DNA of 64,000 nucleotides, taken from assembly GCF_012641515.1 (NCBI RefSeq), contig NZ_JABAHY010000007.1, positions 88,934 to 152,933 on the forward strand, in the 5' to 3' direction. The position numbers and the translations under genes were made by a program. How positions within the stretch are numbered: position 1 is the stretch's first letter; each line of letters begins with the position of its first letter. The notes below the pieces were generated by a model that saw nothing but the letters and a program-made list of their open reading frames with translations, made no database searches and was not told the DNA's origin. This document shows, one piece after another, positions 17,641-27,167 of the stretch. The DNA is from Nesterenkonia sedimenti. GTDB taxonomy: Bacteria; Actinomycetota; Actinomycetes; Actinomycetales; Micrococcaceae.

Positions 17641-18894
17641 ATGTTGCGCTGGCTGACTTCCGGAGAATCCCATGGCAAAGCCCTCACCGGCATCATCGAG
17701 GGATTGCCCGCCGGGATCGAACTGACCACTGAGCAGATTCAGGATGCCCTGGCTCGGCGCCGCCTGGGCTACGGTCGTGGCGCCCGGATGAAATTCGAAA
17801 AGGACCAGGTCCAGCTGCTGGGCGGCGTACGCCACGGAGTCACCATGGGCGGACCGGTAGCCATCGAGATCGCCAATACTGAGTGGCCCAAATGGGAGAA
17901 GGTCATGTCGGCCGATCCCGTGGACCCCACCGAGGTCGAAGGCCTGGCCCGCAACGCGCCCCTGACCCGTCCCCGCCCTGGCCATGCCGACTACACCGGC
18001 ATGCAGAAATACGGCTTCAGCGAAGCCCGGCCAGTGCTGGAACGCGCCTCAGCCCGAGAGACCGCCACCCGGGTCGCATTGGGCACTGCAGCCAACCAAC
18101 TGCTGAGCGGCCTGGGCATCCGCACTGTCTCCCATACCGTCGCCATCGGCACGGTCAGCTCCCCAGAGGATGCTCCGCTACCGGGGGCAGACGATGTCGA
18201 ATACCTCGACAACGACCCCCTTCGCTGTTTCCACGCCGAGACCTCCGAAGCCATGGTGGCCGAGGTCGACGCAGCCCATAAGGCCGGCGAGACTCTCGGC
18301 GGCGTCGTCGAAGTCGTCGTCGATGGTCTGCCCCCAGGACTGGGCAGCTATGTGCACTGGGACCGCCGCCTCGACGCCCGCCTGGCCGCAGCCCTGATGG
18401 GCATCCAGGCCATCAAGGGCGTGGAGGTCGGTGATGGTTTCCGCACCGCAGCACGCCGCGGCTCCGAGGCCCATGACGAGATCGAACGCGACGCCGAGGG
18501 CAATATCATCCGCACCACCAACCGGGCCGGCGGTATCGAAGGCGGGATGAGCATTGGGGAGACCCTGAGGGTCCGTGCCGGTATGAAACCCATCGCCACC
18601 GTTCCGCGCGCCCTGCGCACAGTCGATATCGCCAGCGGCGACGCCACCACCGCCCACCACCAGCGCTCCGATGTCTGCGCTGTGCCGGCCGCAGGAGTCG
18701 TGGCTGAGGCCATGGTCCAGCTGGTGCTGGCCCAGGCAGTACTGGAGAAATTCGGCGGGGACTCCCTGCCCGAGGTGCGCCGCAACCTGGAGAACTACCT
18801 GGCAGCCCTGCCCGAGGTCGGCAGCGAACCCGGCCTCGCCGGACACGATGGGGACCCCGTACAGGCCCCGGCCGCCATGCAGTCCGATTCCTGA
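17641..18894 (+). CDS. aroC: Chorismate synthase
   Basis: Converts 5-enolpyruvylshikimate 3-phosphate to chorismate using reduced FMN. It has 417 residues. The signature regions are [20 protein letters not shown] at the N-terminus, the [17 protein letters not shown] region, [26 protein letters not shown], and [17 protein letters not shown]. The second ATG (17641) gives the conserved [12 protein letters not shown] start and sits about 7 bases after an AGGATG sequence; the first ATG at 17632 is possible. The aroK gene begins 7 bases after the stop. Confidence 0.95.
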   Translation: MLRWLTSGESHGKALTGIIEGLPAGIELTTEQIQDALARRRLGYGRGARMKFEKDQVQLLGGVRHGVTMGGPVAIEIANTEWPKWEKVMSADPVDPTEVEGLARNAPLTRPRPGHADYTGMQKYGFSEARPVLERASARETATRVALGTAANQLLSGLGIRTVSHTVAIGTVSSPEDAPLPGADDVEYLDNDPLRCFHAETSEAMVAEVDAAHKAGETLGGVVEVVVDGLPPGLGSYVHWDRRLDARLAAALMGIQAIKGVEVGDGFRTAARRGSEAHDEIERDAEGNIIRTTNRAGGIEGGMSIGETLRVRAGMKPIATVPRALRTVDIASGDATTAHHQRSDVCAVPAAGVVAEAMVQLVLAQAVLEKFGGDSLPEVRRNLENYLAALPEVGSEPGLAGHDGDPVQAPAAMQSDS

Positions 18895-18901
18895 CGGGCC
18901 C

Positions 18902-19429
18902 ATGAGCAACGTAGTCCTCATAGGCCCTATGGCCTCCGGGAAATCCACTGTCGGCGCGGCCCTGGCCCGAAAGCTGGGCCGGCCGCATATCGACACTGAT
19001 CACTTCTTCGTAGCTCGTTACGGGCCCATTCCGGAGTTCTTCGCCGAGCACGGTGAAGAAGCATTCAGAGAACGGGAAGCCCAGGTTGTCGCCGAGCTGC
19101 TGGACTCGCCGCGACCCTCAGTGATCAGCCTCGGCGGAGGCTCGATCCTCTCGCCAGAAATTCGCCAGCTGCTGAAAAACCAATACGTGGTGATGCTCGA
19201 TGTCACCGAGGAACAGGCACAGGCCCGTATCGGCGATGCGACCACACGCCCTATGCTGACAAAGGGTGGAGAAGCCCCAGTGGAGCGGTGGAAGAGAATC
19301 TACGCCGAACGCGAGCCTCTCTACCGCGATTGCGCTGACTTCGTAGTCAGCGCGGCCGAGGCGACGGTGGGCCACAGAGTCGATACCATCGTGGAGGCCA
19401 TGAGGAAAGGACGCGACAGGACTTTATGA
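18902..19429 (+). CDS. aroK: Shikimate kinase
   Basis: Phosphorylates shikimate at the 3-hydroxyl with ATP. At 175 residues it has the normal length. The P-loop GPMASGKST is at residues 8-16, the shikimate-binding Asp is in [11 protein letters not shown] is in ISLGGGSIL, and the lid arginine is in [11 protein letters not shown]. The ATG at 18902 gives the typical [10 protein letters not shown] beginning; the frame is open far upstream inside aroC, but that is only overlap. Its stop overlaps the aroB start by 4 bases (ATGA). Confidence 0.95.
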   Translation: MSNVVLIGPMASGKSTVGAALARKLGRPHIDTDHFFVARYGPIPEFFAEHGEEAFREREAQVVAELLDSPRPSVISLGGGSILSPEIRQLLKNQYVVMLDVTEEQAQARIGDATTRPMLTKGGEAPVERWKRIYAEREPLYRDCADFVVSAAEATVGHRVDTIVEAMRKGRDRTL

Positions 19430-20559
19430 GCACCGAATCTACAACTATTACCGTCGGCGAAGGTACCGGGGCCGGAGGGCAGGAGCTCGGCTACGACGTC
19501 GTTGTCGGCAATGGTCTGCTCGCCCGGCTGCACACTATGATCGGCACCCAGGCCGAACGTGTGCTGGTCATCCACCCCCGTGCTCTGCGGGCAACTGGCG
19601 ATGTGGTCCGAGAGGACCTTGAGAAGGCCGGATTCCAGGCCGTGACGGCCGAGATCCCCGACGCCGAAGAGGGCAAGCACATCCAGGTCGCGGCCTTCTG
19701 CTGGCAGGTGCTGGGACAGAACGACTTCACCCGCTCCGATGCGGTGGTCTCAGTCGGTGGCGGGGCAGTCACCGATGTTGCCGGATTCGTTGCCGCCACC
19801 TGGCTGCGTGGGGTCCGCGTGGTGCATATGCCCACCACCCTGCTGGGTATGGTCGATGCCGCCGTGGGCGGTAAGACCGGTATCAACACTGCCGAGGGTA
19901 AGAACCTCGTAGGCTCCTTCCACCAGCCCGCAGGGGTCCTGGCCGATCTGGACACTCTGATCTCTCTGCCGCGCAATGAGCTGGTGGCCGGGCTGGCCGA
20001 GGTGGTCAAATGCGGGTTCATCGCCGATGAGGAGATCCTGAAGATCATCGAATCTGCTCCGGATCAGGCGCAGAACCCGCACTCCTGGCAGTTGCGGGAG
20101 CTGGTTGAGCGCTCGATCCGAGTCAAGGCCAAGGTGGTTGGTGAGGACGTGCGCGAATCCGGAGTTCGGGAATCGCTGAACTACGGGCACACCCTGGGCC
20201 ATGCCATCGAGCTGGCTGAGCGTTATCAGTGGCGCCACGGTGCAGCAGTCTCGGTGGGTATGGTCTTCGCCGCAGAGCTGGCCCGCTCCCTTGGTCGACT
20301 CAGCGACGCCGAGGCTGACCGGCACCACGAGATTCTCACAAGCCTGGGCCTGCCGGTCACCTACCGAGGAGACCGCTGGAACCAGCTGCTGGAGGGCATC
20401 CGCCGGGATAAGAAGAACCGCGGCGATACCCTGCGCTTCGTGCTGCTCAACGGCATCGGATCCCCGACCACTGTCGAGATCCCCGATCCCTCCATCCTCT
20501 TTGCCACATACCAGGAAATCGCCGAGGAACCGGACACCTCCACCACCATCAGCCTCTGA
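19426..20559 (+). CDS. aroB: 3-dehydroquinate synthase
   Basis: Forms 3-dehydroquinate from DAHP with NAD and a divalent metal, the second shikimate step. It has 377 residues. Motifs are [39 protein letters not shown], the metal ligand Glu in [14 protein letters not shown], and GHTLGHAIE with metal-binding His. It is the last gene of the aro unit. Related genomes often have efp soon after aroB; here a 3.9-kb accessory insert intervenes. The dehydroquinase gene (aroD/aroQ) is not in this window. Confidence 0.95.
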   Translation: MSTESTTITVGEGTGAGGQELGYDVVVGNGLLARLHTMIGTQAERVLVIHPRALRATGDVVREDLEKAGFQAVTAEIPDAEEGKHIQVAAFCWQVLGQNDFTRSDAVVSVGGGAVTDVAGFVAATWLRGVRVVHMPTTLLGMVDAAVGGKTGINTAEGKNLVGSFHQPAGVLADLDTLISLPRNELVAGLAEVVKCGFIADEEILKIIESAPDQAQNPHSWQLRELVERSIRVKAKVVGEDVRESGVRESLNYGHTLGHAIELAERYQWRHGAAVSVGMVFAAELARSLGRLSDAEADRHHEILTSLGLPVTYRGDRWNQLLEGIRRDKKNRGDTLRFVLLNGIGSPTTVEIPDPSILFATYQEIAEEPDTSTTISL

Positions 20560-20579
20560 CCCACTCATTTGCCGCTTAC

Positions 20580-20623
20580 CTGTTGGGACGTCGCCGCCCT
20601 ATAAGGCCATGATTTCCCAACAG
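20580..20623. repeat. 9-bp inverted repeat between aroB and the nuclease gene
   Basis: CTGTTGGGA at 20580-20588 is matched by TCCCAACAG at 20615-20623, with a 26-base loop. It sits in the 98 bases between convergent genes. It could be a weak bidirectional terminator, though there is no T run, or a trace of the left edge of the insert. No second copy was noticed at the right side of the insert near efp. Confidence 0.5.
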
Positions 20624-20657
20624 AGCTACGGTGAATTATCGGGCTGGGCTGTGCATC

Positions 20658-21782
20658 TTAGGAGACCGCTCTGAGAGTCTCTTCTGCCTCTTCAATAAAT
20701 GGGGTGGCGCCGCTGCCTCTAGAGCTTATGTACTGGATGGATAGCTGGCGAGGGAATGGTCCAAAGTGTCCCGTGAGCTGCGGTCCCTGCGGGTCCTCCT
20801 CAGTGTCAAAGATGACGCCTGAGTCATCCACTGTGACTGAGGTAATCAGATAGGTTTTGACCACGATTCCATTGGTAGCACCTGGGACCACTGCAATCAG
20901 CCGGACGGGATGGCCAGCACTGGCCAGTTCGGAGGTCAGGACACGTTTCGCCGAGTCCATCCTCCACCATCGGGTCATATTGAAATGAACTCTCTCTTCA
21001 GAAGTTGCAAAGTGCCTATTGTCTCCTGCTTCCGAATGAATTAAATCGACGGGTACGACAATCGCCAGACCAGTGTCGGCACCGGTCAGGGTTCTTCGAG
21101 GACCTGTTTTGGGAGTCGTCATATCGGCGAGAACCAGGGACTGGTCCAGACGTTTGTTCCCGTGCCCCTTGACTTCGTTGTCCACCTCGAGACCAGCGAC
21201 CTCGAAGGCTCGCATGACCGCTGTTTCAACCCGGTGGGCTTCATCGGAGGTGATGCCGTAAGCGAGCATGATGAAATCACTTCCGCCTTTGTTAGTTTGG
21301 CTCGTATGCGCTCGTTCTGGGCCACCCTTACCGATGTATAAGGGTGTCTCGTCCTTGACAACTAGGTATGTGCCACTGGTCTCCGGCGTTGCTACTTCGT
21401 CTGGACAGTTTTCTGAGGCGTCTACAACGCTCTCTAACTGACCGTGGGTAAACCTTAGACAGTACTCCACCCATTCCGGCTCTTGGCCGCCCGTCTCGAG
21501 GTTGGTGTAGATACGCAGATCACCGTGGACACTGTCCACCTGCTCCCACCAACTCTTAACAGATTTGTAGTAACCCTTTGTTAGGACAGCCTCAGGTGCC
21601 TCTACCCATTTGCGTTCGTGCTTCTCGATACGCAGTCGGCCTGTCTCAGTAATCTCGAACAGGCTCATAGTGCCGCTTATGTGATCGCCGAAGACGAGGT
21701 AGTTGAGGTCCTTAGTCTGGAATATTTCATCCTGAGCACGAAGCAGGGGGTACCGGCACCGGACTTCATCGAACATTCCCAT
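20658..21782 (-). CDS. GIY-YIG nuclease-fold protein of unknown role
   Basis: A 374-residue soluble protein. Residues 1-25 (MGMFDEVRCRYPL...FQTKDL) match the start of a widespread but uncharacterised bacterial domain. Residues 136-195 look like a LEM-3-type GIY-YIG domain: SGTYLVVKDETPLYIGKGG supplies the GTY and YIG parts, R157 in PERAH the catalytic Arg, and E186 in HRVETAVM the metal-binding Glu. The C-terminal 160 residues are unrecognised. The start ATG follows AAGGAGG at a somewhat long spacing of about 11 bases. It lies 41 bases downstream of, and on the same strand as, a DUF559 gene, so the pair is probably cotranscribed. The pairing suggests DNA processing or defence; that is inference. 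Confidence 0.6.
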   Translation of the reverse strand: MGMFDEVRCRYPLLRAQDEIFQTKDLNYLVFGDHISGTMSLFEITETGRLRIEKHERKWVEAPEAVLTKGYYKSVKSWWEQVDSVHGDLRIYTNLETGGQEPEWVEYCLRFTHGQLESVVDASENCPDEVATPETSGTYLVVKDETPLYIGKGGPERAHTSQTNKGGSDFIMLAYGITSDEAHRVETAVMRAFEVAGLEVDNEVKGHGNKRLDQSLVLADMTTPKTGPRRTLTGADTGLAIVVPVDLIHSEAGDNRHFATSEERVHFNMTRWWRMDSAKRVLTSELASAGHPVRLIAVVPGATNGIVVKTYLITSVTVDDSGVIFDTEEDPQGPQLTGHFGPFPRQLSIQYISSRGSGATPFIEEAEETLRAVS

Positions 21783-21823
21783 GAGCAGGAGCTCCTCCTT
21801 AATGTCTTCCCGTCGATCCGACC

Positions 21824-22930
21824 TTATCGAGTATGTGCATCAGGATTGGCTGATGGGATCCCGTGCCGGTGAAGCAGCTTTCGCAGTCTTGTACAGCCTG
21901 GTTCCATGAGGTCTTCCCAGTAGACCCGGAGCACCGAGTAGCCCAGGCTGCGGAGGGCATCTTCACGGAGTTTCTCTTGCTTATGGGTCTGGTCGAATGA
22001 GGAAGCATGGTTCCGGTATTTCATCCACCCGTCGAACTCCAGAATGACCTTGGCCTTCTCCCAGAGAAAATCCACTCGAAATCTCTTCCCGTCGGCCTCA
22101 AGCTCCACCTGCTGGTCAGGCTGAACGATTCCTAGCTCATGAAGCCGAACCCGGGTTAGTGACTCACCAGGTGATTCCGAAAGGGATGAGGCAAACTGCA
22201 GGAGCTGGGTGAGGTACCGCCGTTTTCGCTGCGATTTAATCCCATCCTCCACAAGCTCCAGTAATTCCGGCGAGGCCAAAGGTGCAGGTTTTCTGAATCG
22301 GCTCATGACCGCTTCCAACGCCACAGTGGCATCGGCAAAGGGTAGCCTCGGAAGAGTGTCGACTAAGCAAGCTCCCAGAGGTTCGACCCGTAGGGGCAGG
22401 TGGTGCAGTTTGTCATCTGATTGACCGGGATGCGGCAGAGGAAGCCGGGCCGTTTCCGGATCCGGGTCAAGCGCGGTGCCCATATGGCGGGCAATATCGA
22501 AGCCCTGAAGAAGTCTCGAGGTAGTGCTGTCGGCGCTTATTGCTTCCGATTCCTTAGCTCGTCTAAGAAAGTCTTCAGGCGTGAGTGATCCAGTCATGGG
22601 GCATTGCCGGCTTGGCCGGGCTGAACTCTTATGTCCGACCCGTAGGTGAACCTTTTGTGGAAGTGAGAGCAGCGGAAGGCCGTGGATGCTTAGGGCCGAC
22701 TCTCGGCAGAATAGGGCGCCTGGATGTAGAAGACTAGTTGCGGCGATACTCAGCTGATAGCGCTGAGAGGGTTGAATACTTTGCCATAAAGCGGTGGAGA
22801 TGTAGATTCCGCGGCGGATTCGTAGCATGCGTCCCTGCTTCATCGCAGCTGAGAGTTCCTCCGAGGAGTGGCGGCCATCAGGTTGTGGTCCGGCCAGCCG
22901 GAGCGGAGCAGGGTCTGCGGCGTAGTGCAT
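21824..22930 (-). CDS. AbiEi-like winged-helix/DUF559 endonuclease-fold protein
   Basis: A 368-residue protein. The N-terminal region (residues 20-95: SSEELSAAMKQGRMLRIRRG, IYISTALWQ, then GALFCRESALSIHGLPLL) resembles the winged-helix domain of AbiEi-type antitoxins. The C-terminal region (255-345) is a DUF559/Vsr-like PD-(D/E)XK fold with E256 in SPGES, D287 in FRVDFLWEKAKVI, E298 and D300 in LEFDGWMKY, then REDALRSLGYSVLRVYWEDL. This architecture is frequent in actinobacteria, often in several copies per genome, and its function is unproven. The ATG at 22930 gives the full wHTH domain, but its ribosome-binding site is weak. It is the upstream gene of a likely two-gene unit with the GIY-YIG gene. 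Confidence 0.7.
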   Translation of the reverse strand: MHYAADPAPLRLAGPQPDGRHSSEELSAAMKQGRMLRIRRGIYISTALWQSIQPSQRYQLSIAATSLLHPGALFCRESALSIHGLPLLSLPQKVHLRVGHKSSARPSRQCPMTGSLTPEDFLRRAKESEAISADSTTSRLLQGFDIARHMGTALDPDPETARLPLPHPGQSDDKLHHLPLRVEPLGACLVDTLPRLPFADATVALEAVMSRFRKPAPLASPELLELVEDGIKSQRKRRYLTQLLQFASSLSESPGESLTRVRLHELGIVQPDQQVELEADGKRFRVDFLWEKAKVILEFDGWMKYRNHASSFDQTHKQEKLREDALRSLGYSVLRVYWEDLMEPGCTRLRKLLHRHGIPSANPDAHTR

Positions 22931-23066
22931 ACCCCCAGCATTGCCGTCTTTGAAGAATCCGTCAGGCGCTATCCACTGGATGTGAATAAGTAGCGGTCCG
23001 GCCAGGAACCCTCAGTAAAGTTGGTGGGTTGGCCACTGGAATATGCCCCGCGGCAAGCCCATTCGC

Positions 23067-23109
23067 CGCGCTCTTATTGAGTTGTCGCGCTCTTATAGGG
23101 ACGCGACAA
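23067..23109. repeat. Direct and inverted repeats upstream of the MFS gene
   Basis: The 11-mer CGCGCTCTTAT occurs at 23067-23077 and 23086-23096, a 19-base period. The second copy overlaps an 8-bp inverted repeat, TTGTCGCG at 23082-23089 with CGCGACAA at 23102-23109. The cluster ends about 60 bases before the MFS start, a fitting place for an operator. No regulator gene sits next to it. Confidence 0.55.
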
Positions 23110-23170
23110 TCTGACAGCTACGCGGTCAGTGGACCAAGCGGGGTGGCGTGAGCGGGATTAGAATTCTCTG

Positions 23171-24469
23171 GTGTCCAGATTCCTTGCCGATATCACCCCG
23201 CTGAAGGTCTCACCGGCCTACCGCAGGCTCTGGATCGGCAACTCGATCTCCGCCGTCGGCGTGCAGGTCACCCTCACCGCAGTCAGCCTGCAGGTCTACG
23301 ACCTCACCGCCTCCAGCCTTTACGTGGGGTTGGTGGGACTCTTCGCCCTGGTCCCATTGGTGATCGCCGGGCTCTACGGCGGATCCATCGCCGATAACTA
23401 CGACCGGCGCAAGGTCGCCCTGATCTCAGGTTTCGCGCTCTGGGCCTCAGCCGCCGGAATTGCCGCCCAGGCGTGGCTTGAACTCGGGAATGTCTGGGTG
23501 CTTTATGGCCTGATCGCTGCACATTCAGCCGCCCAGGGAGTCAACCAGCCCACCCGCAGCGCGATGATCCCAGCATTGGTAGGCCGCGAGCTGCTGCCAG
23601 CAGCCAATGCGCTCAACATGCTGACCATGTCCATCGCCATGATGGCCGGACCCCTATTAGCCGGAACTCTGGTGGTCACCGTCGGCTTCGCCTGGACCTA
23701 CACCATCGAAGTGCTGACCTTCCTGGCCGCACTCTGGGCGCTGTGGCTGCTGCCGAGCTTGCCACCGGGCAAAGCAGAGGACGACGAGGCTCTCAGCCGC
23801 CGGGCCGGGCTGCGTTCAGTCCTGGAGGGCTTCAAATTCCTCTCCACCCGCAAGAACGTGCGGATGACCTTCCTGATCGACATCAACGCCATGGTCATGG
23901 CAGCGCCCAGGGCAGTGCTGCCGGCTATCGGGGCGATTATGATCGGTGGGGGAGAGCTCACCGTGGGAATCCTGATGGCCGCCATGGCCGCCGGTGCATT
24001 CTTCACCGGACTCTTCTCCGGGCCGCTGACCCGCATTCACCGACACGGAGCCGCGATCTTCTGGGCCGTGGTCGCCTATGGCCTAGCCATCACCGGCTTC
24101 GGCGTCGTCGTGCTCTTTGCCTCCGGTCACCCAGTACCAGGTGATGGGTCCCTGACCTGGTGGGTCTGGCCTGCGGCAGTCTTCATGATGATGGCCGGTT
24201 CGGCTGATTCAGTCTCGGCGATCTTCCGCTCCACCGTGCTGCAGTCGGCAACCCCGGATCATATGCGCGGCCGGCTCCAAGGCGTATTCATCGTGGTGGT
24301 CGCAGGCGGTCCTCGGGTAGGAGATATGGTCTCCGGCTCAGTGGGTGAGGCCATCGGTGAACACTGGACCATGATCATCGGCGGTATCGCGTGTGCCGTG
24401 GTGGCAGCGCTGATGATGCGCTGGCTGCCAGGGTTCATGCGCTACGACTCACGCAAGCCCATACCCTAG
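23171..24469 (+). CDS. MFS transporter, EntS-like exporter family
   Basis: A 432-residue integral membrane protein with about 11-12 hydrophobic segments. The N-terminus [20 protein letters not shown] and [20 protein letters not shown], the loop [15 protein letters not shown] (the MFS signature between segments 2 and 3) and [20 protein letters not shown] are typical of the EntS (enterobactin exporter) and multidrug branch. The GTG start at 23171 fits. The substrate is unknown; no siderophore genes are nearby. It is followed 59 bases later by efp and preceded by repeats that may be its operator. It lies in the insert that separates aroB from efp. Confidence 0.85.
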   Translation: MSRFLADITPLKVSPAYRRLWIGNSISAVGVQVTLTAVSLQVYDLTASSLYVGLVGLFALVPLVIAGLYGGSIADNYDRRKVALISGFALWASAAGIAAQAWLELGNVWVLYGLIAAHSAAQGVNQPTRSAMIPALVGRELLPAANALNMLTMSIAMMAGPLLAGTLVVTVGFAWTYTIEVLTFLAALWALWLLPSLPPGKAEDDEALSRRAGLRSVLEGFKFLSTRKNVRMTFLIDINAMVMAAPRAVLPAIGAIMIGGGELTVGILMAAMAAGAFFTGLFSGPLTRIHRHGAAIFWAVVAYGLAITGFGVVVLFASGHPVPGDGSLTWWVWPAAVFMMMAGSADSVSAIFRSTVLQSATPDHMRGRLQGVFIVVVAGGPRVGDMVSGSVGEAIGEHWTMIIGGIACAVVAALMMRWLPGFMRYDSRKPIP

Positions 24470-24528
24470 GCCCACGTGCCGAACCGCGCCGCAGGACCGC
24501 CTCCCAGAAGAGGGTAGGATGGGCAATC

Positions 24529-25092
24529 ATGGCTACTTCGAATGACATCAAGAACGGTGCTGTACTGAAGCTCGAGGGACAACTCTGGTCCACTCTGGAG
24601 TTCCAGCACGTCAAGCCCGGTAAAGGCGGAGCATTCATCCGCACCAAGCTGAAGAACATCACCTCAGGCAAGGTCGTCGACAAGACCTTCAACGCCGGTG
24701 CCAAAGTGGAGTTCGCCACAGTCGACCGCTCCGACTACCAGTACCTGTACCAGGACGGCGATGACTTCGTCTTCATGGATCTGCGCGACTACGACCAGAT
24801 CAACGTCCCCGCCTCTGTAGTCGGCGACGCCGCCAACTACCTGCTGGAATCGGCCGAAGCGACTATCGCCATGCACGAGGGCACCCCGCTCTACGTGGAA
24901 CTGCCGCCCTCAGTGGTCCTGGAGATCACCCAGACCGACCCCGGTCTGCAGGGCGACCGCTCCAAGGCCGGCACGAAGCCCGCCACGGTGGAGACCGGTG
25001 CAGAGATCCAGGTCCCGCTGTTCGTCGAGCAGGGCACCAAGGTCAAGGTCGACACCCGCAACGGCGACTACCTCGGCCGCGTCAACGACTGA
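24529..25092 (+). CDS. efp: Elongation factor P
   Basis: EF-P binds between the P and E sites and relieves ribosome stalling at polyproline. It has 187 residues in three beta-barrel domains. The tip loop reads KPGKGGAF with Lys32 at the position modified in many bacteria; the enzymes EpmA/EpmB are not in this window. The ATG at 24529 gives [13 protein letters not shown] and is preceded by AGGATGGG. The longer open frame reaching back to 24391 lies inside the MFS gene and is not used. The nusB gene starts 7 bases downstream. Confidence 0.95.
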   Translation: MATSNDIKNGAVLKLEGQLWSTLEFQHVKPGKGGAFIRTKLKNITSGKVVDKTFNAGAKVEFATVDRSDYQYLYQDGDDFVFMDLRDYDQINVPASVVGDAANYLLESAEATIAMHEGTPLYVELPPSVVLEITQTDPGLQGDRSKAGTKPATVETGAEIQVPLFVEQGTKVKVDTRNGDYLGRVND

Positions 25093-25099
25093 TCACACC

Positions 25100-25510
25100 G
25101 TGGCAGTCAAACGCACAAAGGCCCGTATGCGGGCCCTGGAGATCCTCTTCGAAGCAGAGCAGCGCGACTGCAGCCCCCAAGAGGTTCTGAGTACACGCAC
25201 CGAGAAGGCCGAACTGGTCGTCGACGAGTATGTCCGCACCCTGATCACCGGAGTGTGGGAGCACAAAGAAGAGATCGACGAGCTGCTGGCCACCTACGCC
25301 CGCGGCTGGACCCTGGAGCGGATGCCGAGGGTGGACCTCATCGCCCTGCGCATCGGCACCTGGGAGCTGCTGCACAACGACGAGGTCCCCGACGGCACCG
25401 CCGTCGATGAGGCAGTGGGCATGGTCCGCCGCCTCTCCACCGATGAATCCCCGCGGTTCGTCAACGGCATCCTGGGCAGGATTCAGAAGCTCAAACCGAC
25501 CCTCGGATGA
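25100..25510 (+). CDS. nusB: Transcription antitermination factor NusB
   Basis: NusB with NusE binds boxA RNA and supports rRNA antitermination. It has 136 residues, all helical, with RTKARMRALEILFEAEQRD at the N-terminus, VDEYVRTLITGVWEHKEEID in the middle, and DEAVGMVRRLSTDESPRFV with NGILGRI at the end. The GTG start at 25100 has no clear Shine-Dalgarno sequence, but it follows the efp stop by 7 bases, so it is probably translated by coupling. Confidence 0.93.
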   Translation: MAVKRTKARMRALEILFEAEQRDCSPQEVLSTRTEKAELVVDEYVRTLITGVWEHKEEIDELLATYARGWTLERMPRVDLIALRIGTWELLHNDEVPDGTAVDEAVGMVRRLSTDESPRFVNGILGRIQKLKPTLG

Positions 25511-25570
25511 ACCCTCCCGGCGGAGCCAGCAGCAGGCTGATGGCCTGATAGGCTGGAGTAGACAATAAAC

Positions 25571-25608
25571 ACTCCTTTAATGATCGTCCTGTGAGGCGAG
25601 GAAGGAGT
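25571..25608 (+). promoter_or_regulatory. PyrR-binding hairpin sequestering the pyrR ribosome-binding site
   Basis: ACTCCTT (25571-25577) pairs perfectly with AAGGAGT (25602-25608), which contains the Shine-Dalgarno sequence of pyrR, 3 bases before the ATG. Above a bulge, TCG (25584-25586) pairs with CGA (25597-25599). The apical part reads UCCUGUGAGGC, matching the PyrR binding-loop consensus UCCNGNGAGGY known from Bacillus. In Mycobacterium smegmatis PyrR represses translation through such a leader. UMP-bound PyrR would stabilise the hairpin and shut down translation of the pyr operon. I see no terminator partner, so translational control is favoured over attenuation. Confidence 0.8.
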
Positions 25609-25611
25609 CGA

Positions 25612-26175
25612 ATGGTGGACACACCTGAGACCTCTCAGGTCATGAGCGCTGCCGATATCGACCGCGCCCTGACCCGTATTGCCCATGAGATCGTGGAGTC
25701 CCAACGGGGCACCACAGGTCTCATCATTCTCGGCATCCCGCGCCGCGGAGTCCCGCTGGCCAAACGCCTCGGCGAGAAGCTGATCAGCATCGATCCAGGC
25801 TTCGACGCCGCCGCTCATGTCGGTGCCCTGGACATCACCATGTACCGGGATGACCTCCGCACCGCTGCAGCCCGCACCCCCGAACCCACCCAGCTGCCCT
25901 CAGCCGGTATCGACGGGGCGACAGTGGTTCTGGTCGACGACGTCCTCTTCTCCGGACGCACCATCCGGGCCGCTCTGGACGCTCTCTCCGACTACGGCCG
26001 GCCACAGGCAGTGCGCCTGGCCGTACTGGTCGACCGCGGACACCGCGAACTGCCCATTCGGGCTGACCACGTCGGCAAGAACATCCCCACCTCCCGCAGC
26101 GAACGCGTCTCAGTGAAGATCTCCGGAATAGACGAGGTCCCCGCCGCAGAGGAAACGGTGGTGATCATCCGATGA
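25612..26175 (+). CDS. pyrR: PyrR: pyr mRNA-binding regulator / uracil phosphoribosyltransferase
   Basis: PyrR senses UMP against PRPP and binds pyr leader RNA; many members also convert uracil and PRPP to UMP. It has 187 residues. The PRPP-binding loop is [20 protein letters not shown], and the conserved TMYRDDLRT and [13 protein letters not shown] segments are present. The ATG at 25612 is fixed by AAGGAG at 25602-25607, which is part of the leader hairpin; the open frame from 25591 is within that leader. The pyrB start overlaps the pyrR stop by 4 bases. Confidence 0.95.
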   Translation: MVDTPETSQVMSAADIDRALTRIAHEIVESQRGTTGLIILGIPRRGVPLAKRLGEKLISIDPGFDAAAHVGALDITMYRDDLRTAAARTPEPTQLPSAGIDGATVVLVDDVLFSGRTIRAALDALSDYGRPQAVRLAVLVDRGHRELPIRADHVGKNIPTSRSERVSVKISGIDEVPAAEETVVIIR

Positions 26176-27167
26176 GGCACCTGCTCTCCACCGCCGAACT
26201 GGCCTACGACGACGCCCTGCGCATCCTCGACACCGCCGAGGAGATGGCCGCAGTCACCTCCCGCGAGGTCAAAAAACTGCCCACCCTGCGCGGGCGGACC
26301 GTGGTCAACCTCTTCTACGAGGACTCCACCCGCACCCGGGTCTCCTTCGAAGCCGCCGCCAAACGACTCTCCGCCGATGTGGTCAACTTCTCCGCCAAGG
26401 GCTCCTCAGTCTCCAAAGGGGAATCCCTCAAAGACACCGTCCAAACCCTGGACGCCATGGGTGCAGACGCCATCGTCATCCGTCATTCGGCCGCCGGATC
26501 AGCCGCCCAGCTGGCAGCCTCCGACTGGTCCGAGGCTGCAGTGGTCAACGCCGGGGACGGCACCCACGAACACCCCACCCAGGCACTCCTAGACGCACTG
26601 ACCCTGCGCCGCGACTGGGCCGCAGCCCACGGCCAGGACAGCCCCCGCGGGACCGATCTGGCCGGGATGAAAGTGCTGATCGTCGGTGACATCCTGCACT
26701 CCCGAGTCGCCCGCTCCAACCTCTGGCTGCTGCGCACCCTCGGAGCCGAAGTTCACTTCGCCGCACCAGCGACCCTGCTGCCCCAAGGTGTCGAGCAGTG
26801 GCCAGCCACCGGGCACTACAGCCTCGACGACGCCCTGGCCGCGGCCCCCGACGCCGTCATGCTGCTGCGGGTCCAGGCCGAACGGATGGGCGGAGCGTTC
26901 TTCCCCACCGCAGCCGAATACACCCGACGCTGGGGCCTGACCGACGAACGGCTCTCCGTCGTCGAAAAGCTCACCCTCGGGGAAACCGGCAAACCCGCGG
27001 TGATCCTGCACCCCGGACCGATGAACCGCGGAGTCGAGATCTCCGCAGCAGCCGCCGATTCACCCCAGACCCGCATTACCGAACAGGTAGCCAACGGTGT
27101 GGCCGTACGCATGGCCGTGCTGCACCTGCTGCTGTCCCAGAGCCACCAGGAGGAATCGCACTCATGA
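26172..27167 (+). CDS. pyrB: Aspartate carbamoyltransferase catalytic subunit
   Basis: Joins carbamoyl phosphate and aspartate, the committed pyrimidine step. It has 331 residues. The carbamoyl-phosphate site is [19 protein letters not shown] near residue 47; further motifs are [44 protein letters not shown] and [14 protein letters not shown]. There is no PyrI regulatory chain in the window. It shares ATGA overlaps with pyrR upstream and pyrC downstream, so expression is coupled to PyrR control. Confidence 0.96.
   Translation: MRHLLSTAELAYDDALRILDTAEEMAAVTSREVKKLPTLRGRTVVNLFYEDSTRTRVSFEAAAKRLSADVVNFSAKGSSVSKGESLKDTVQTLDAMGADAIVIRHSAAGSAAQLAASDWSEAAVVNAGDGTHEHPTQALLDALTLRRDWAAAHGQDSPRGTDLAGMKVLIVGDILHSRVARSNLWLLRTLGAEVHFAAPATLLPQGVEQWPATGHYSLDDALAAAPDAVMLLRVQAERMGGAFFPTAAEYTRRWGLTDERLSVVEKLTLGETGKPAVILHPGPMNRGVEISAAAADSPQTRITEQVANGVAVRMAVLHLLLSQSHQEESHS

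Noticed and set aside
24391-24528. Longer start for efp inside the MFS gene
   Set aside because: The upstream sequence is the MFS 3' end read in another frame; the ATG at 24529 has a ribosome-binding site and the conserved EF-P beginning.
26798-27163. A 122-codon N-terminal extension of pyrC
   Set aside because: The extension is Arg-rich, out-of-frame pyrB sequence; the ATG at 27164 overlapping the pyrB stop gives the normal dihydroorotase start.
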